From the NCBI GenBank assembly GCA_019113645.1, contig DXGZ01000127.1:1-64000 (forward strand): a stretch of 64,000 nt of DNA, read 5' to 3'. The translations under genes were made by a program, and so were the position numbers. Each line of letters starts with the position of its first letter. Position 1 is the stretch's first letter. The notes under the pieces were generated by a model. That model searched no databases and had not been told where the DNA came from. It was given only the letters and a program-made list of their open reading frames with translations. The stretch comes from Candidatus Mediterraneibacter vanvlietii (GTDB lineage Bacteria; Bacillota; Clostridia; Lachnospirales; Lachnospiraceae). Of this stretch, positions 14,877 through 24,625 are shown in pieces.

Positions 14877-16745
14877 ATGCAGACAGGAAATTATACAGGG
14901 ATCGGACTGATCGGAAATGAGGATATCGCAGCGATCTATGCGGTAAATAATGGAATTGTGGACATCAACGGGACAGGGATCTATCATCTGTTCTATAAGG
15001 ATTATTCCCATGACCTGCTGCAGTCGGCGGTCACAATGATCAAAGCAGGAGACGGGATCTATTATGGGAATAAGATATGGCACGAATACACACATCCTCA
15101 TCACATCAGACCGCGGAAGACTTATGTAGAAGAACATTACCGTTATTGTGACGAATTCGATCTGGAAGAGATCGGGCTGAAACGAAAAGACACAGTGTAT
15201 GCTTACGGAAAGAACCGTCTGGTGTTTGAGACGGAAATTGAGAATATCAGCAAAGAGACATGTGAGATTAGCTGCTATGGGTATGCGGCGGTCAGGAACA
15301 CAAGAGAGATCGCGGTAGAAGGACTTCCGGGCGGTAAAACAGCAGTACATACGGGAAACGTCTATATGGGGATGGATACGCCGGTCAGCGAAGAGGTCTA
15401 TATTACCGAGGATTCTCCTACGGACTTTGCCTACCAGACTTTTCTGGATGTGCTGGAAGGGCGGCAGGACAGAAGCACCCGCATCACCGGCTGCAGGCTG
15501 GGATATGTTCAGGGAGGCAGGATGGTGGTTGCTCCCGGAGAGAAGAAAAAGATGGTCTGGGCACTGGTATTTGCGGACAGTGCACAGGAGCTGGCGGAAG
15601 AGCTGCAGATATCAGCCGGGGAAGACAAAAGAGGAGCAGCAGACAGATACTGGGATGCGTGGTTCCGCGAGGGAAAGATCCCGGCATCGGGAGAGGAGTT
15701 CGCGGATCTGGCGCTCACGAATCTGGCTGCGCTCAAGGCGGTATGCGTGGGAGGATACATTCCGGCAGACCTGACCGGTCACTATTTCTGCGACAAGATG
15801 CCCTGTTACTATGCGAGAGACTCTATTATGATTGCCAGAGCGTTCCTTGCGGCAGGACATACGCGAGAGTGCAGGGATATCCTGGGATACCTGATGGGAC
15901 GGAAGAGAAAGGAAAACGGGGAATTTTTCCAGAGGTACGATGGTCACGGAGAACCCAATGAAGGGGCGAACAATGATGTGTTCCATCAGATCGACTCCAT
16001 CGGATATTTCCTGAGGATCCTCTATGAATATATGGAACAGACCGGAGACCTGCTGGCAGATGAGACGCTGCTGAGAGAACTTACTGACGTGATCGATCAG
16101 GCGGAGTCAAAATACGGAATGGTCGGTCCGGAGGGCGGAGTAAATGAAGGCGTCTTCGGAGGGGCATTTATCACTTCATCCAACATGTTTATCTATGGAG
16201 GGATCCGGGCGGCAGGAAAGATCTTCGCGAAGCTGGAAAATGAGGAATATGAACAGAAATGTGGAGAGATCTGCAGACGGCTTTATGCAGGGATCCAGAC
16301 CACATTTAATGAGAAACTGGGAAGATACGATTACGGGTATGTACAGTATCATGACCATACAGTGAGAAAATACGATACGCCCCAGTATTTCGGACCACTC
16401 TACGGATATCCGGATGATGAGAACATGAAAGCGACGCATCGGTATTTTCTGAAATATGCTTCATTTTTTGAGGATGGGATCGGATATTCCGAGCAGGAAT
16501 ATCACCACGGTCCGTGGCTCTTCAATACGCTTGCATGCGCGGAATACTGCAAGAGATCGGGAGATATGGAAGAATACCGGAAAAAGATGGGCTGGGCGGC
16601 ACGGCACAGCAACGCTTACGGTATTTTTCCGGAGGCAGTGGACGCAGATGACGAGAATGTATGCGTGATCAATCCGCTGAGCTGGGCATGTGCAGAGTTT
16701 ACGGCGGCTTATTTTGGCGAAGGAGGATTCGACAGTGAAGAATAA
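14877..16745 (+). CDS. GH15-like glucoamylase-type glycoside hydrolase
   Basis: A 622-residue protein without signal peptide, so presumably cytoplasmic. The first 260 residues form a beta-rich domain; the rest looks like an (alpha/alpha)6 barrel of the GH15 type, with YYARDSIMIARAFLAAGH near residue 310, DGHGEPNEGANND, QIDSIGYFLRILYEYMEQTGD and a late segment QEYHHGPWLFNTLA. It probably removes glucose from imported alpha-glucans or oligosaccharides. The start follows AGGTGG. GH133-like debranching enzymes share some of these patterns and cannot be excluded. Its 3' end overlaps the GH31 gene by 11 bases. Confidence 0.65.
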   Translation: MQTGNYTGIGLIGNEDIAAIYAVNNGIVDINGTGIYHLFYKDYSHDLLQSAVTMIKAGDGIYYGNKIWHEYTHPHHIRPRKTYVEEHYRYCDEFDLEEIGLKRKDTVYAYGKNRLVFETEIENISKETCEISCYGYAAVRNTREIAVEGLPGGKTAVHTGNVYMGMDTPVSEEVYITEDSPTDFAYQTFLDVLEGRQDRSTRITGCRLGYVQGGRMVVAPGEKKKMVWALVFADSAQELAEELQISAGEDKRGAADRYWDAWFREGKIPASGEEFADLALTNLAALKAVCVGGYIPADLTGHYFCDKMPCYYARDSIMIARAFLAAGHTRECRDILGYLMGRKRKENGEFFQRYDGHGEPNEGANNDVFHQIDSIGYFLRILYEYMEQTGDLLADETLLRELTDVIDQAESKYGMVGPEGGVNEGVFGGAFITSSNMFIYGGIRAAGKIFAKLENEEYEQKCGEICRRLYAGIQTTFNEKLGRYDYGYVQYHDHTVRKYDTPQYFGPLYGYPDDENMKATHRYFLKYASFFEDGIGYSEQEYHHGPWLFNTLACAEYCKRSGDMEEYRKKMGWAARHSNAYGIFPEAVDADDENVCVINPLSWACAEFTAAYFGEGGFDSEE

Positions 16746-19700
16746 TGAACGCAAAGTCAGACTGATAAATATGATAAGATCCTGCATCAGGGAAGAGGCA
16801 GAACTGATATTCCATGACCTCAAAGCGCTTCTTGAAACGGATGGTCTTGATTATCATGAGATGTGCATGGCGCTTTTCCTAACGGGAGAGTACACCAGGA
16901 TCAGCGGAGATATGAGTCTTTTTGAACAGAATGCTGACAGGATCGCATATCTGCAGGATAAGACAGAAGAGGAGGCTTACAAACCTCACTCACGGATGCT
17001 GGAAGAAACAGAGGAAGACAGAAAAGAAGGGCTCTACGGAGAAAATTACGGGATGGCATACGGCGCTCTGTATAACAGCAATCTCTTCGCGAAGAGAGAG
17101 AAGACGGCAAAAGCGCTGCATCAGATGAAAAATTATGCCTATGAACACTATACCTGTGCCGGGAAGCTGGTGGATGAAGAGCATGGGGACAGGGCGACCG
17201 CGCAGCTTCTGTGGATCTGCGTTCCATTCGGTCTGTTTACTCCGGAGGATCTGGTGCTGGTGGCGGCGCTGGACGAGATCTGTGATACCGAAAGGCAGGA
17301 GGATTTTGCCATGCTCGGGTGGTACTTTGCAGAGAAGGCAGATTACCGCAGGGCGAGAAGTTATCTGGCGCGGCTTGACAGTGAGGACGGGTTCATCCAG
17401 GCAGTAAAGGGGATCATTGAGGAGAAATTAAGGCTTTCGGGGATGCTCAGCGAAGCGCCGCTGATGCACGTGCCCTGCGGCAATTTCAACCGGTATTCTC
17501 ACCAGAATTACGAGAGGGATCCCTGGTTCCCGAAAGAGGGAGAAGAAGTGTTCCTCAATGTAGCGGCGTGGCCGGTCCGCCTGGAATGTATAGTGGAAGC
17601 GTACTGGGAAAGCTCAGCCGGAGAGCGGGGAGCTGCGGAAGGTGTTTACCAGCCGGAGTATGAGAACTACAGGTTCTCCATCGGGACATTTTCCGGCGGG
17701 GAAGAGATCACATATTACTTCCGTGCCGGGGAGTACTGCTCTGAGAAGTTTTCTTTTACGGTACTTGCAAAAGAGACGGTGACGGAAGCCGGAAGTATGT
17801 TTGAGAACGATTCGGAAAAAACACTGGAACTGCGGACTGACAGAGGAAAATGCTTCCTATGGATAGAGAAGAGAGAGAAAGGGCAGACCCGGTATTCGGT
17901 AACAGAGATTGGATCCGGAGAGTGCTCTACCCGGGAGGGAGAGTGGAGAGAATTTATTTTACACCGGGAGATCCCCGGATGGAGTGAGAGGATCCCAGTC
18001 AGGGAGATCGGTTTCTGGCGCGAGGGAGAGCGGATCTTCTCTTCTTTCATGAGCGCGGACGCGGACGCTGAAGAACGGTTCTATGGATTCGGGGAGCGGT
18101 ATAACCAGATCGACCAGCGGGGCAATGTGGTAGATGTGTATGTGTATAACCAGTATAAAGACCAGGGAATCCGGACCTATATTCCCATGCCGTATTTCTT
18201 AAGCTCCGGTGGGTACGGAGTCTGGCTGGATACGGAACGTTACACAGAGTTTGATATGTGTAGCGGAGGCAGGACATACTGGCAGGTGGAAGTACAGGCG
18301 GAGGGGCTGTCCTGGTACTGCTTCGGCGGAACGCCGAAAGAGATGATCAGTCAGCTCACTGTGGTTTCCGGAAGACCGGCGATGCTGCCGGAGTGGGCGT
18401 TTGGTCCCTGGATGTCCAGCAACAACTGGGACAGTGAAGCGGAAGTGAGAAAGCAGGTAGAACTGACGAAGAAGTATGATATCCCGTCAACGGTTCTCGT
18501 GATCGAAGCCTGGAGTGATGAGGCCACGTATTATATCTTTAATGATGCAGTGTATGAGGAAAACAGCGGAGAAAAAGGATTCTCTTATGACGAATTCCGT
18601 TTCCCTGAGTGGGGAAGATGGCCGGATCCGAAGGGTATGGTGGAATATCTTCACGAAAACGGGCTGAAATGCATTCTGTGGCAGATCCCAATCGTCAAGT
18701 ATATCAATTCTCTGCACCATCTTCAGCAAGACCGGGACGAGGAGTATGCGCTGGAACATGGATTCTGTGCGAAGAAGAAAGACGGGACGCCCTACCGTAT
18801 GCCGGAGGGATGGTTCACGGACAGCCTTCTCGTGGATTTTACGGACAGGGATGCAACGGACTGGTACATGGACAAGCGGAAATACCTGGTGGACGATGTG
18901 AAGATCGACGGGTTCAAGACAGATGGAGGAGAGTTTGTCTTCGGGGATGACGTACAGTTTTCAGATGGACGTACCGGCAGAGAGATGCGCAACGCGTATC
19001 CGAATCTTTATATTGGAGAGCATTACCGTTATATCCATGAGAAGAGGGAGGGGATTGTGTTCAGTCGTGCCGGACATACCGGAGCAGCAACCATGCCAGC
19101 ACATTGGGCAGGAGACGAGAGATCCACATTCTCGGCATTTCAGAGAAATCTGTGTGCGGGGCTGAACGCAGGAATCTCCGGGATTCCCTTCTGGGGATGG
19201 GATCTTGCCGGATTCAGCGGTGAGATCCCCAGCGCGGAACTGTATGCAAGGTCAGCTTCCATGGCGGCATTCTGCCCGATCATGCAGTACCATGCGGAGA
19301 GTAAGGCAGAGTTCAATCAGGACAGGACGCCGTGGAATATTGCAGAAAGAAGAAACGCTCCCTGGGTGATCGACGTGTATCGGTATTACGCGAAACTCCG
19401 CATGGCGATGCTCCCGTATATTACGGAACAGGCAGAGAAATGTGTGGAGACCGGCGTTCCTATGATGCGCGCCCTCTGGGTGGAATTCCCGGAGGACAGA
19501 CAGGCGGGAGCGATCTTTGACCAGTATATGTTCGGCGACGATCTGATGGCGGCGCCTATCGTAGAAAAAGGCAGGACAGAGCGTGAAGTCTATGTTCCAG
19601 AGGGAGAGTGGAGAAATATTTTTACAGGAGAAGTCTTCTGCGGAGGGAAAACTTATACGATGAAGGCGGCTGTGGATGAGATTATTGTATTGCAGAGGAG

Positions 19701-19767
19701 CGGATCTGTCTGGAAGATTAGGACAAAAGGAGAGTTCCTCTTTGAGAAGACAGTTGAGAGTGTATAG
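16735..19767 (+). CDS. GH31 family alpha-glycosidase with extra N-terminal helical domain
   Basis: The GTG at 16735 is chosen because AGGAGG lies 8 bases upstream; the track start at 16690 has no such site. About 1010 residues. Residues 1-240 are helical and repeat-like (ALFLTGEYTRISGD, ATAQLLWICVPFG, MLGWYFAEKADYRRARSYLARL) and are not part of normal GH31 enzymes. The GH31 N-domain and barrel follow, with nucleophile D730 in DGFKTDGGE and acid/base D794 in HWAGDERS, plus PFWGWDLAGF. The expected activity is hydrolysis of alpha-glucosidic or alpha-xylosidic ends in the cytoplasm. It is embedded between GH15-like and GH13 genes, so it should act on the same imported oligosaccharides. Confidence 0.88.
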   Translation: MKNNERKVRLINMIRSCIREEAELIFHDLKALLETDGLDYHEMCMALFLTGEYTRISGDMSLFEQNADRIAYLQDKTEEEAYKPHSRMLEETEEDRKEGLYGENYGMAYGALYNSNLFAKREKTAKALHQMKNYAYEHYTCAGKLVDEEHGDRATAQLLWICVPFGLFTPEDLVLVAALDEICDTERQEDFAMLGWYFAEKADYRRARSYLARLDSEDGFIQAVKGIIEEKLRLSGMLSEAPLMHVPCGNFNRYSHQNYERDPWFPKEGEEVFLNVAAWPVRLECIVEAYWESSAGERGAAEGVYQPEYENYRFSIGTFSGGEEITYYFRAGEYCSEKFSFTVLAKETVTEAGSMFENDSEKTLELRTDRGKCFLWIEKREKGQTRYSVTEIGSGECSTREGEWREFILHREIPGWSERIPVREIGFWREGERIFSSFMSADADAEERFYGFGERYNQIDQRGNVVDVYVYNQYKDQGIRTYIPMPYFLSSGGYGVWLDTERYTEFDMCSGGRTYWQVEVQAEGLSWYCFGGTPKEMISQLTVVSGRPAMLPEWAFGPWMSSNNWDSEAEVRKQVELTKKYDIPSTVLVIEAWSDEATYYIFNDAVYEENSGEKGFSYDEFRFPEWGRWPDPKGMVEYLHENGLKCILWQIPIVKYINSLHHLQQDRDEEYALEHGFCAKKKDGTPYRMPEGWFTDSLLVDFTDRDATDWYMDKRKYLVDDVKIDGFKTDGGEFVFGDDVQFSDGRTGREMRNAYPNLYIGEHYRYIHEKREGIVFSRAGHTGAATMPAHWAGDERSTFSAFQRNLCAGLNAGISGIPFWGWDLAGFSGEIPSAELYARSASMAAFCPIMQYHAESKAEFNQDRTPWNIAERRNAPWVIDVYRYYAKLRMAMLPYITEQAEKCVETGVPMMRALWVEFPEDRQAGAIFDQYMFGDDLMAAPIVEKGRTEREVYVPEGEWRNIFTGEVFCGGKTYTMKAAVDEIIVLQRSGSVWKIRTKGEFLFEKTVESV

Positions 19768-19853
19768 AGAAATCTGTTTTGCAGGTGAAGAGGAACGGGC
19801 AGAAAGCCCTGGTTCAGAAAAGAAAAAGCCAGTGAGATAAGGAGGAGATACAG

Positions 19854-21470
19854 ATGGAATGGTGGAAAAAAGCGGTCGTTTACCAGATCTATCCGATGAG
19901 CTTTAAGGACAGCAACCATGATGGGATGGGCGATCTGGGCGGGATCCTGGAGAAAGTGGATTACTTGAAAGAGCTTGGCGTTGACATTGTGTGGATGACG
20001 CCGGTCTATGAGTCGCCAATGGACGACAATGGATATGATATCAGTGATTATTATAAGATCAATCCTCTGTTTGGAACTATGGAGCAGTTTGACGAACTCC
20101 TGGAAGCACTTCACCAGAGAGGAATCCGGCTGATCATGGATCTGGTGGTCAACCATACCAGCGATGAACATGAGTGGTTCAGGCAGGCGAGAAAAGATAG
20201 AAACAGCAAATATCATGACTTCTATATCTGGAAAGATAAGCCGATCACGGATCAGCAGTCCATATTTAGCGGATCCGTCTGGGAGTACAATGAGGAGACA
20301 GACGAATATTATTACCATCTGTTCAGTCGCAGACAGCCGGATCTGAACTGGGACAATCCGGAGGTACGAAAGGAAGTATACCGCCTGATCAACTGGTGGC
20401 TGGACAAAGGGATAGATGGATTCCGAATGGATGTGATCGACCTGATCGGAAAGATTCCGGAGGAGTGTATCCTGACCAGTGAAAAGAGCCATAAATATCT
20501 GCAGGAGATGTATCGGGAGTGCTTTGAGGGAAGGGAAGTCTTTACGGTAGGAGAGACCTCTTATGCAACTCCGGTGAGCGCGCCTCTCTACTCCGCACCG
20601 GAACGAAAAGAGCTGACCATGGTGTTCGGATTTGAGCACCTGGGGTTGGAAGAGGTGAAAGGCAATGGAAAGTGGGATCTGAAGAAACTGGATGTCAACG
20701 AGCTGAAAAAGGTGTTTGCAGTCTGGCAGAATGCCCTTCATGAAAAAGGATGGAATAGCCTGTTCTGGTCTAACCACGACCAGCCCCGCATCGTTTCCAG
20801 AATGGGAGACGACGGGAAATACAGGAAAGAGAGCGCCAAGATGCTCGGCATGATCCTTCATGGGATGCAGGGAACGCCGTATATCTATCAGGGGGAAGAG
20901 ATCGGAATGACAAATGTGAAATTCCCTCTGGAGGACTACAAGGATGTTGAGACCATCAATATGGTGAAAGAGAAACAGGAAGCAGGCTGGTCCATGGATA
21001 AGATTATGCAGGGAATCTATGCGAAAGGGCGGGATAATGCCCGCACACCTATGCAGTGGTCTGCACAGGAATACGGCGGATTCTCAGACCATGAACCCTG
21101 GATCCGAATGAATCCGAATTACGAGATAGTCAATGTAGAGGAAGCCGAAGCAGATAACAATTCCATCTTCCATTTCTATCAGAAGCTGATCCATCTCCGC
21201 AAAGAGTGGGAGATCATCAGCACCGGAGATTTCACCCTGTTGTTCGAGGACGACAGAAACCTGTTTGCATATAAGAGGGAGGCGGATGGGGAACGCCTGA
21301 CCGTGATCGCTAACTTTACCGCCGGGGAGGTGCAGTGCGGGCTGCCGGATGAGATAAAGCCGGGAAGAGGACAGATACTTCTTTCAAATTATGACAGAGA
21401 TTCGGTGGGAAAGAAGATGACGCTCAGACCTTATGAGAGTTTTATGTATTATGAAGAGACAGAAAAGTGA
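19854..21470 (+). CDS. GH13 oligo-1,6-glucosidase / alpha-glucosidase (MalL-like)
   Basis: A 538-residue cytoplasmic alpha-amylase-family enzyme. The conserved GH13 regions read: DLVVNHTSDEH, GFRMDVIDL with nucleophile D193, VGETSYAT with acid/base E234, and SNHDQPR with N307-H308-D309. The order and spacing match subfamily 31 (oligo-1,6-glucosidase, alpha-glucosidase). GMGDLGGI near residue 25 is the usual calcium-loop region. It should split isomalto- or malto-oligosaccharides to glucose. AAGGAGGAG precedes the start. It is the last gene of the operon, ahead of a strong terminator. Confidence 0.92.
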   Translation: MEWWKKAVVYQIYPMSFKDSNHDGMGDLGGILEKVDYLKELGVDIVWMTPVYESPMDDNGYDISDYYKINPLFGTMEQFDELLEALHQRGIRLIMDLVVNHTSDEHEWFRQARKDRNSKYHDFYIWKDKPITDQQSIFSGSVWEYNEETDEYYYHLFSRRQPDLNWDNPEVRKEVYRLINWWLDKGIDGFRMDVIDLIGKIPEECILTSEKSHKYLQEMYRECFEGREVFTVGETSYATPVSAPLYSAPERKELTMVFGFEHLGLEEVKGNGKWDLKKLDVNELKKVFAVWQNALHEKGWNSLFWSNHDQPRIVSRMGDDGKYRKESAKMLGMILHGMQGTPYIYQGEEIGMTNVKFPLEDYKDVETINMVKEKQEAGWSMDKIMQGIYAKGRDNARTPMQWSAQEYGGFSDHEPWIRMNPNYEIVNVEEAEADNNSIFHFYQKLIHLRKEWEIISTGDFTLLFEDDRNLFAYKREADGERLTVIANFTAGEVQCGLPDEIKPGRGQILLSNYDRDSVGKKMTLRPYESFMYYEETEK

Positions 21471-21498
21471 TGACTGACGGGAAATAGATATCCCTATA

Positions 21499-21548
21499 CA
21501 GGGGCCGATGTGATCTCATATGAAATTACATCGGCCCCTGTGTTTATT
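21499..21548 (+). terminator. Terminator of the glucan operon
   Basis: CAGGGGCCGATGT (21499-21511) pairs perfectly with ACATCGGCCCCTG (21528-21540), followed by TGTTTATT. Confidence 0.9.
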
Positions 21549-21586
21549 AACAGTTGCCACGTTCGCACACTTCTGAGGTTTTCTAC

Positions 21587-21918
21587 AGCTATATTGTTAT
21601 TAACTTCCCATTTGTATAAAATAGAAAACAGACTCTATTTCAAGAAACTTTTCTGCGGAGATGGAGGATGTGGGCGGGGTGACTTCGAAGGGAAAGTAGT
21701 GAAACTTGAAGTTCCGTGTACGGACGTTGGGGCAGACGGTGAGATTGTCTGAGCGAATGCGAGTTGCTCACCGTCTGTCCCTGTTTTTAGTCCGTGCCCG
21801 GAACTTTTTAGTTTCATTATTTCCCGGAGCGGAACTCCGAACATATCCTCCATCTCTGCAGAATATATCTTGAAAAACATCTCTGTTTTCGTACGTTCAG
21901 CCAATGAAGATAGGGAAC
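21587..21918. repeat. Dispersed long palindrome family 1, copy B
   Basis: An imperfect palindrome of about 330 bp centred near 21757. Arms include GAAAACAGA..TTTCAAGA (from 21624) against TCTTGAAA..TCTGTTTTC (to 21890), TTCTGCGGAGATGGAGGA against TCCTCCATCTCTGCAGAA, and the inner stem CAGACGGTGAG/CTCACCGTCTG. Outer ends carry AGCTATATT and AACAGCGG. It lies between the convergent GH13 and exonuclease genes. No coding capacity is evident. Confidence 0.8.
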
Positions 21919-21928
21919 AAAACAGCGG

Positions 21929-22624
21929 TTATTTCTTCAGCAGCTCCTCGATCAGCCTGGACGCCTCACTCCGTGTAATGGCAGCCGGATCCCATTTGAT
22001 ATCAGCTCGTTTTTTCCGGATCAGATTATTCAGCAGGGCGATCTGTTTTATTGTGGCTGGCTGCGGTTTTTTCACCCTGTATGTAAGCTGGACCGGCTGA
22101 AAGAGTTTCGGATCATCCGCCTCAAAATAATGGGCAAGGGTCTGGTACAGCTTGGCGGTTGCCAGCGCGTCATGGTAGGCGCGGTGTGCGGCTCTGTTTT
22201 CAATATTATAATAAGCGCAGAGGCTGCCAAGACTTTTGGAATCAAGATCACTGTGCACCTTTTTGGCGATCTTAAGTGTATCGATGCCCAGTTTTTCAAA
22301 TGGAAGTCCGTCGGCAGCAGCGCTGCATTTCATAAAACTGTAGTCAAAAGAAACGTTGTGGCCGATGAGAATGTCATTCTCGCAGAAATCGAGAAAATCA
22401 GAGACCACTTCACATCTCGGCCGGGCGCCGGCAACCATTTCATTTGTGATTCCGGTAAGATTGGTGATCGCGGCTGATATCGGCGCTGCGGGATGGATAA
22501 ATTCCATAAAACGTTCCGCAACTTTTCCGTCCCGGACTTTCAGTGCGCCGATCTCTATGATTTCGTTTTCCATCGGGTTGAGCCCGGTGGTCTCCACGTC
22601 AAATGCAATGTATGATTTTAACAT
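21929..22624 (-). CDS. DEDDh 3'-5' exonuclease (DnaQ/PolC-epsilon type)
   Basis: The ATG at 22624 is preferred over the track start because AAAGGAGCTG precedes it and the protein then opens directly at the catalytic domain. About 231 residues. Exonuclease motifs are FDVETTGLNP (Exo I), HNVSFDYSFM (Exo II) and HRAYHDALAT (Exo III, with the DEDDh histidine). A basic C-terminal tail of about 50 residues (KPQPATIKQIALLNNLIRKK) is an extra found in some free-standing family members. It may act in proofreading, repair or RNA trimming; the track cannot distinguish these. It converges on the glucan operon, with palindrome copy B in between. Confidence 0.9.
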   Translation of the reverse strand: MLKSYIAFDVETTGLNPMENEIIEIGALKVRDGKVAERFMEFIHPAAPISAAITNLTGITNEMVAGARPRCEVVSDFLDFCENDILIGHNVSFDYSFMKCSAAADGLPFEKLGIDTLKIAKKVHSDLDSKSLGSLCAYYNIENRAAHRAYHDALATAKLYQTLAHYFEADDPKLFQPVQLTYRVKKPQPATIKQIALLNNLIRKKRADIKWDPAAITRSEASRLIEELLKK

Positions 22625-22761
22625 AATATTACAGCTCCTTTTCTTTCTGTTATTATAATGGATCAGCCTGGGAAAATCCATTGCTTTTAATCTTGATCTT
22701 TTTTAATCTCAAAAATATAATGAAAAAATAAAAAATATTAAAAAAATATAAAAATGCGTCA

Positions 22762-22790
22762 TTTACAAGAGGAGGCTTCGCTGATATACT
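22762..22790 (+). promoter_or_regulatory. cstA-like gene promoter
   Basis: TTTACA (22762-22767), 17-base spacer, TATACT (22785-22790), with an extended -10 TG one base upstream. The transcript should start near 22797. Confidence 0.75.
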
Positions 22791-22835
22791 AAATTACAGC
22801 GTTAAAATTTTGCTAAGAAAAGGAGGGCAAAATCA

Positions 22836-24326
22836 ATGATTACATTTATTATTGGTCTCGTGATTCTTTTTGTGGGAGCAGCGCTCTACGGAAAGTTCTG
22901 CGAGAAAGTATTCGGTCCTGACGACAGGAAAACACCTGCATACACGAAACAGGACGGCGTAGATTATGTACCTATGAAAGGATGGAAGAACAGCCTGATC
23001 AACCTGCTGAATATCGCGGGTACAGGTCCGATCCTCGGACCGATTCAGGGAATCTTGTTTGGCCCGATCGCGTTTATCACGATTCCGATCGGAAATATTA
23101 TCGGCGGTGCGATGCACGATTATTTCTCCGGTATGATCTGCCTGCGTGACGGCGGAACCCAGATGCCAGACATGATCCGCAAGTACAGCAACAAGGGTGT
23201 TTATACGTTCTATCAGATCTTCTGCAGTCTTCTGCTTCTTCTGGTAGGTGCGGTGTTTATCTATACACCGGGCGATATCGCGGCGACTCAGGTGTTTGGA
23301 TTTGACGGAGCCGTGGATTCTGTATCCACATGGGTGATTTACGGAGTGATCTTTGTATATTATCTGATTGCGACAGTATTCCCGATTGATAAGATCATCG
23401 GAAGGATTTATCCGATCTTTGGTGCGATCCTTCTGTTCTCGGCAGTCGGAGTATTTATCGGTATCTTTGCATTCGGATTCCCGCTCACTGAGATCTGGGA
23501 GGACTGGAATGTAGGACTCGTTGCATATGGCAATTACTTCAGCGCTAACCACTTTATTCCGATCTTCTTCATTACAGTAGCGTGCGGTATTCTCTCAGGA
23601 TTCCACTCTACACAGACGGCGATTATCTCCCGTACAATGAAGAGTGAGAAAGAGGGACGGATGACATTCTACAATATGATGGTAATCGAAGGCTTCATCG
23701 CTATGGTATGGGCAGCAGGAGCAATGGGAGTTTACAACCTGGGGCTTCAGGCAGCGGACGCTTCTCTTGCGACAGCTACAATCGGCGTTGTATGTAAACA
23801 CATCCTCGGACCGGTGGGAGGAATTATCGCGCTTCTCGGTGTTATCGTACTGCCGATTACATCAGGTGATACAGCGCTTCGTGCTCTTCGTCTGGCAGTT
23901 GCGGACGGGCTTCATATTGATCAGAAGTCGACAAAGAAGCGACTTGGGCTTGCGGCAATTATTTTTATTCTTGTTGCTGTGATCCTCGTATTTGCAAAGA
24001 GCAATGCAGACGGATTTAATATCCTGTGGAGATACTTTGCGTGGTCCAACCAGAGCCTGTCCCTGTTTGCATTCCTTGCCATCACGGTATGGATGTTTGA
24101 GACGGGACGGAATAAATACGTATGGATGCCATTGATTCCGGGGGCATGGTATACATTTGTGACTGTTACATACATTGCCAATGCAAAGATCGGATTCAAT
24201 ATTCCGTGGTTCGGCGCTTATATCATCGGTGTTGCTGCAGCAGTGGCTTATGTGGGCGTGCTTCTCTGGTACGGAAAGAAACGCTCCGCAATGAAAGCCA
24301 AGAAAGCAGAAAAAAATAAAAAATAG
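22836..24326 (+). CDS. cstA: CstA-family carbon starvation / pyruvate-type carrier
   Basis: A 496-residue polytopic membrane protein. The family core begins at once: residues 40-110 hold YVPMKGWKNSLINLLNIAGTGPILGPIQG and GGAMHDYFSGM, followed by about a dozen hydrophobic segments and a basic C-terminal tail. It is shorter than E. coli CstA (about 700) because it lacks the late C-terminal helices, as is common in Clostridia. E. coli relatives import peptides or pyruvate during starvation; the substrate here is not determined. GAAAAGGAGGG precedes the start and a strong terminator follows, so it is a single-gene unit. Confidence 0.9.
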   Translation: MITFIIGLVILFVGAALYGKFCEKVFGPDDRKTPAYTKQDGVDYVPMKGWKNSLINLLNIAGTGPILGPIQGILFGPIAFITIPIGNIIGGAMHDYFSGMICLRDGGTQMPDMIRKYSNKGVYTFYQIFCSLLLLLVGAVFIYTPGDIAATQVFGFDGAVDSVSTWVIYGVIFVYYLIATVFPIDKIIGRIYPIFGAILLFSAVGVFIGIFAFGFPLTEIWEDWNVGLVAYGNYFSANHFIPIFFITVACGILSGFHSTQTAIISRTMKSEKEGRMTFYNMMVIEGFIAMVWAAGAMGVYNLGLQAADASLATATIGVVCKHILGPVGGIIALLGVIVLPITSGDTALRALRLAVADGLHIDQKSTKKRLGLAAIIFILVAVILVFAKSNADGFNILWRYFAWSNQSLSLFAFLAITVWMFETGRNKYVWMPLIPGAWYTFVTVTYIANAKIGFNIPWFGAYIIGVAAAVAYVGVLLWYGKKRSAMKAKKAEKNKK

Positions 24327-24371
24327 GACTGAGCCCTGAAAAAGGGCGGTATTTGACTGGGATGAGAGAGA

Positions 24372-24420
24372 AGAGGGAAGCCGTGCTGCCTGAAAATGAG
24401 GCAGTGCGGCTTCCCTCTTT
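24372..24420 (+). terminator. Terminator after the cstA-like gene
   Basis: AGAGGGAAGCCG-TGCTGCC pairs with GGCAGTG-CGGCTTCCCTCTTT, a long GC-rich stem ending in a short T-run. Confidence 0.85.
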
Positions 24421-24503
24421 GGTCAGCCGGGTATCCCCTGCCGGGAGTGGGAGTTGGGAGAAGTATTCTTTCAGGAGTTCAGCGGGCTGCTGAGACTTCG
24501 GAA

Positions 24504-24532
24504 TTGATTTTTTCATTTGTATGCAATATAAT
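24504..24532 (+). promoter_or_regulatory. coaBC promoter
   Basis: TTGATT (24504-24509), 17-base spacer, consensus TATAAT (24527-24532). The leader to coaBC is about 85 bases. Confidence 0.75.
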
Positions 24533-24625
24533 GAACCCGAACCGGAGCAATCCCGACGTATTGCGGGATGTTCACACCTGATCGGATCACGGTTCGAAAT
24601 AATATCAGAAAGGGGAAACGAACCT

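Noticed and set aside
19653-20861. 402-residue ORF on the minus strand
   Set aside because: Shadow of the GH13 gene, which has all its catalytic motifs on the plus strand; the minus frame has no family signature or ribosome site.
21510-21904. Small ORFs on both strands over palindrome copy B
   Set aside because: They read through the terminator and the palindromic repeat; the same frames are not kept in copies A or C.
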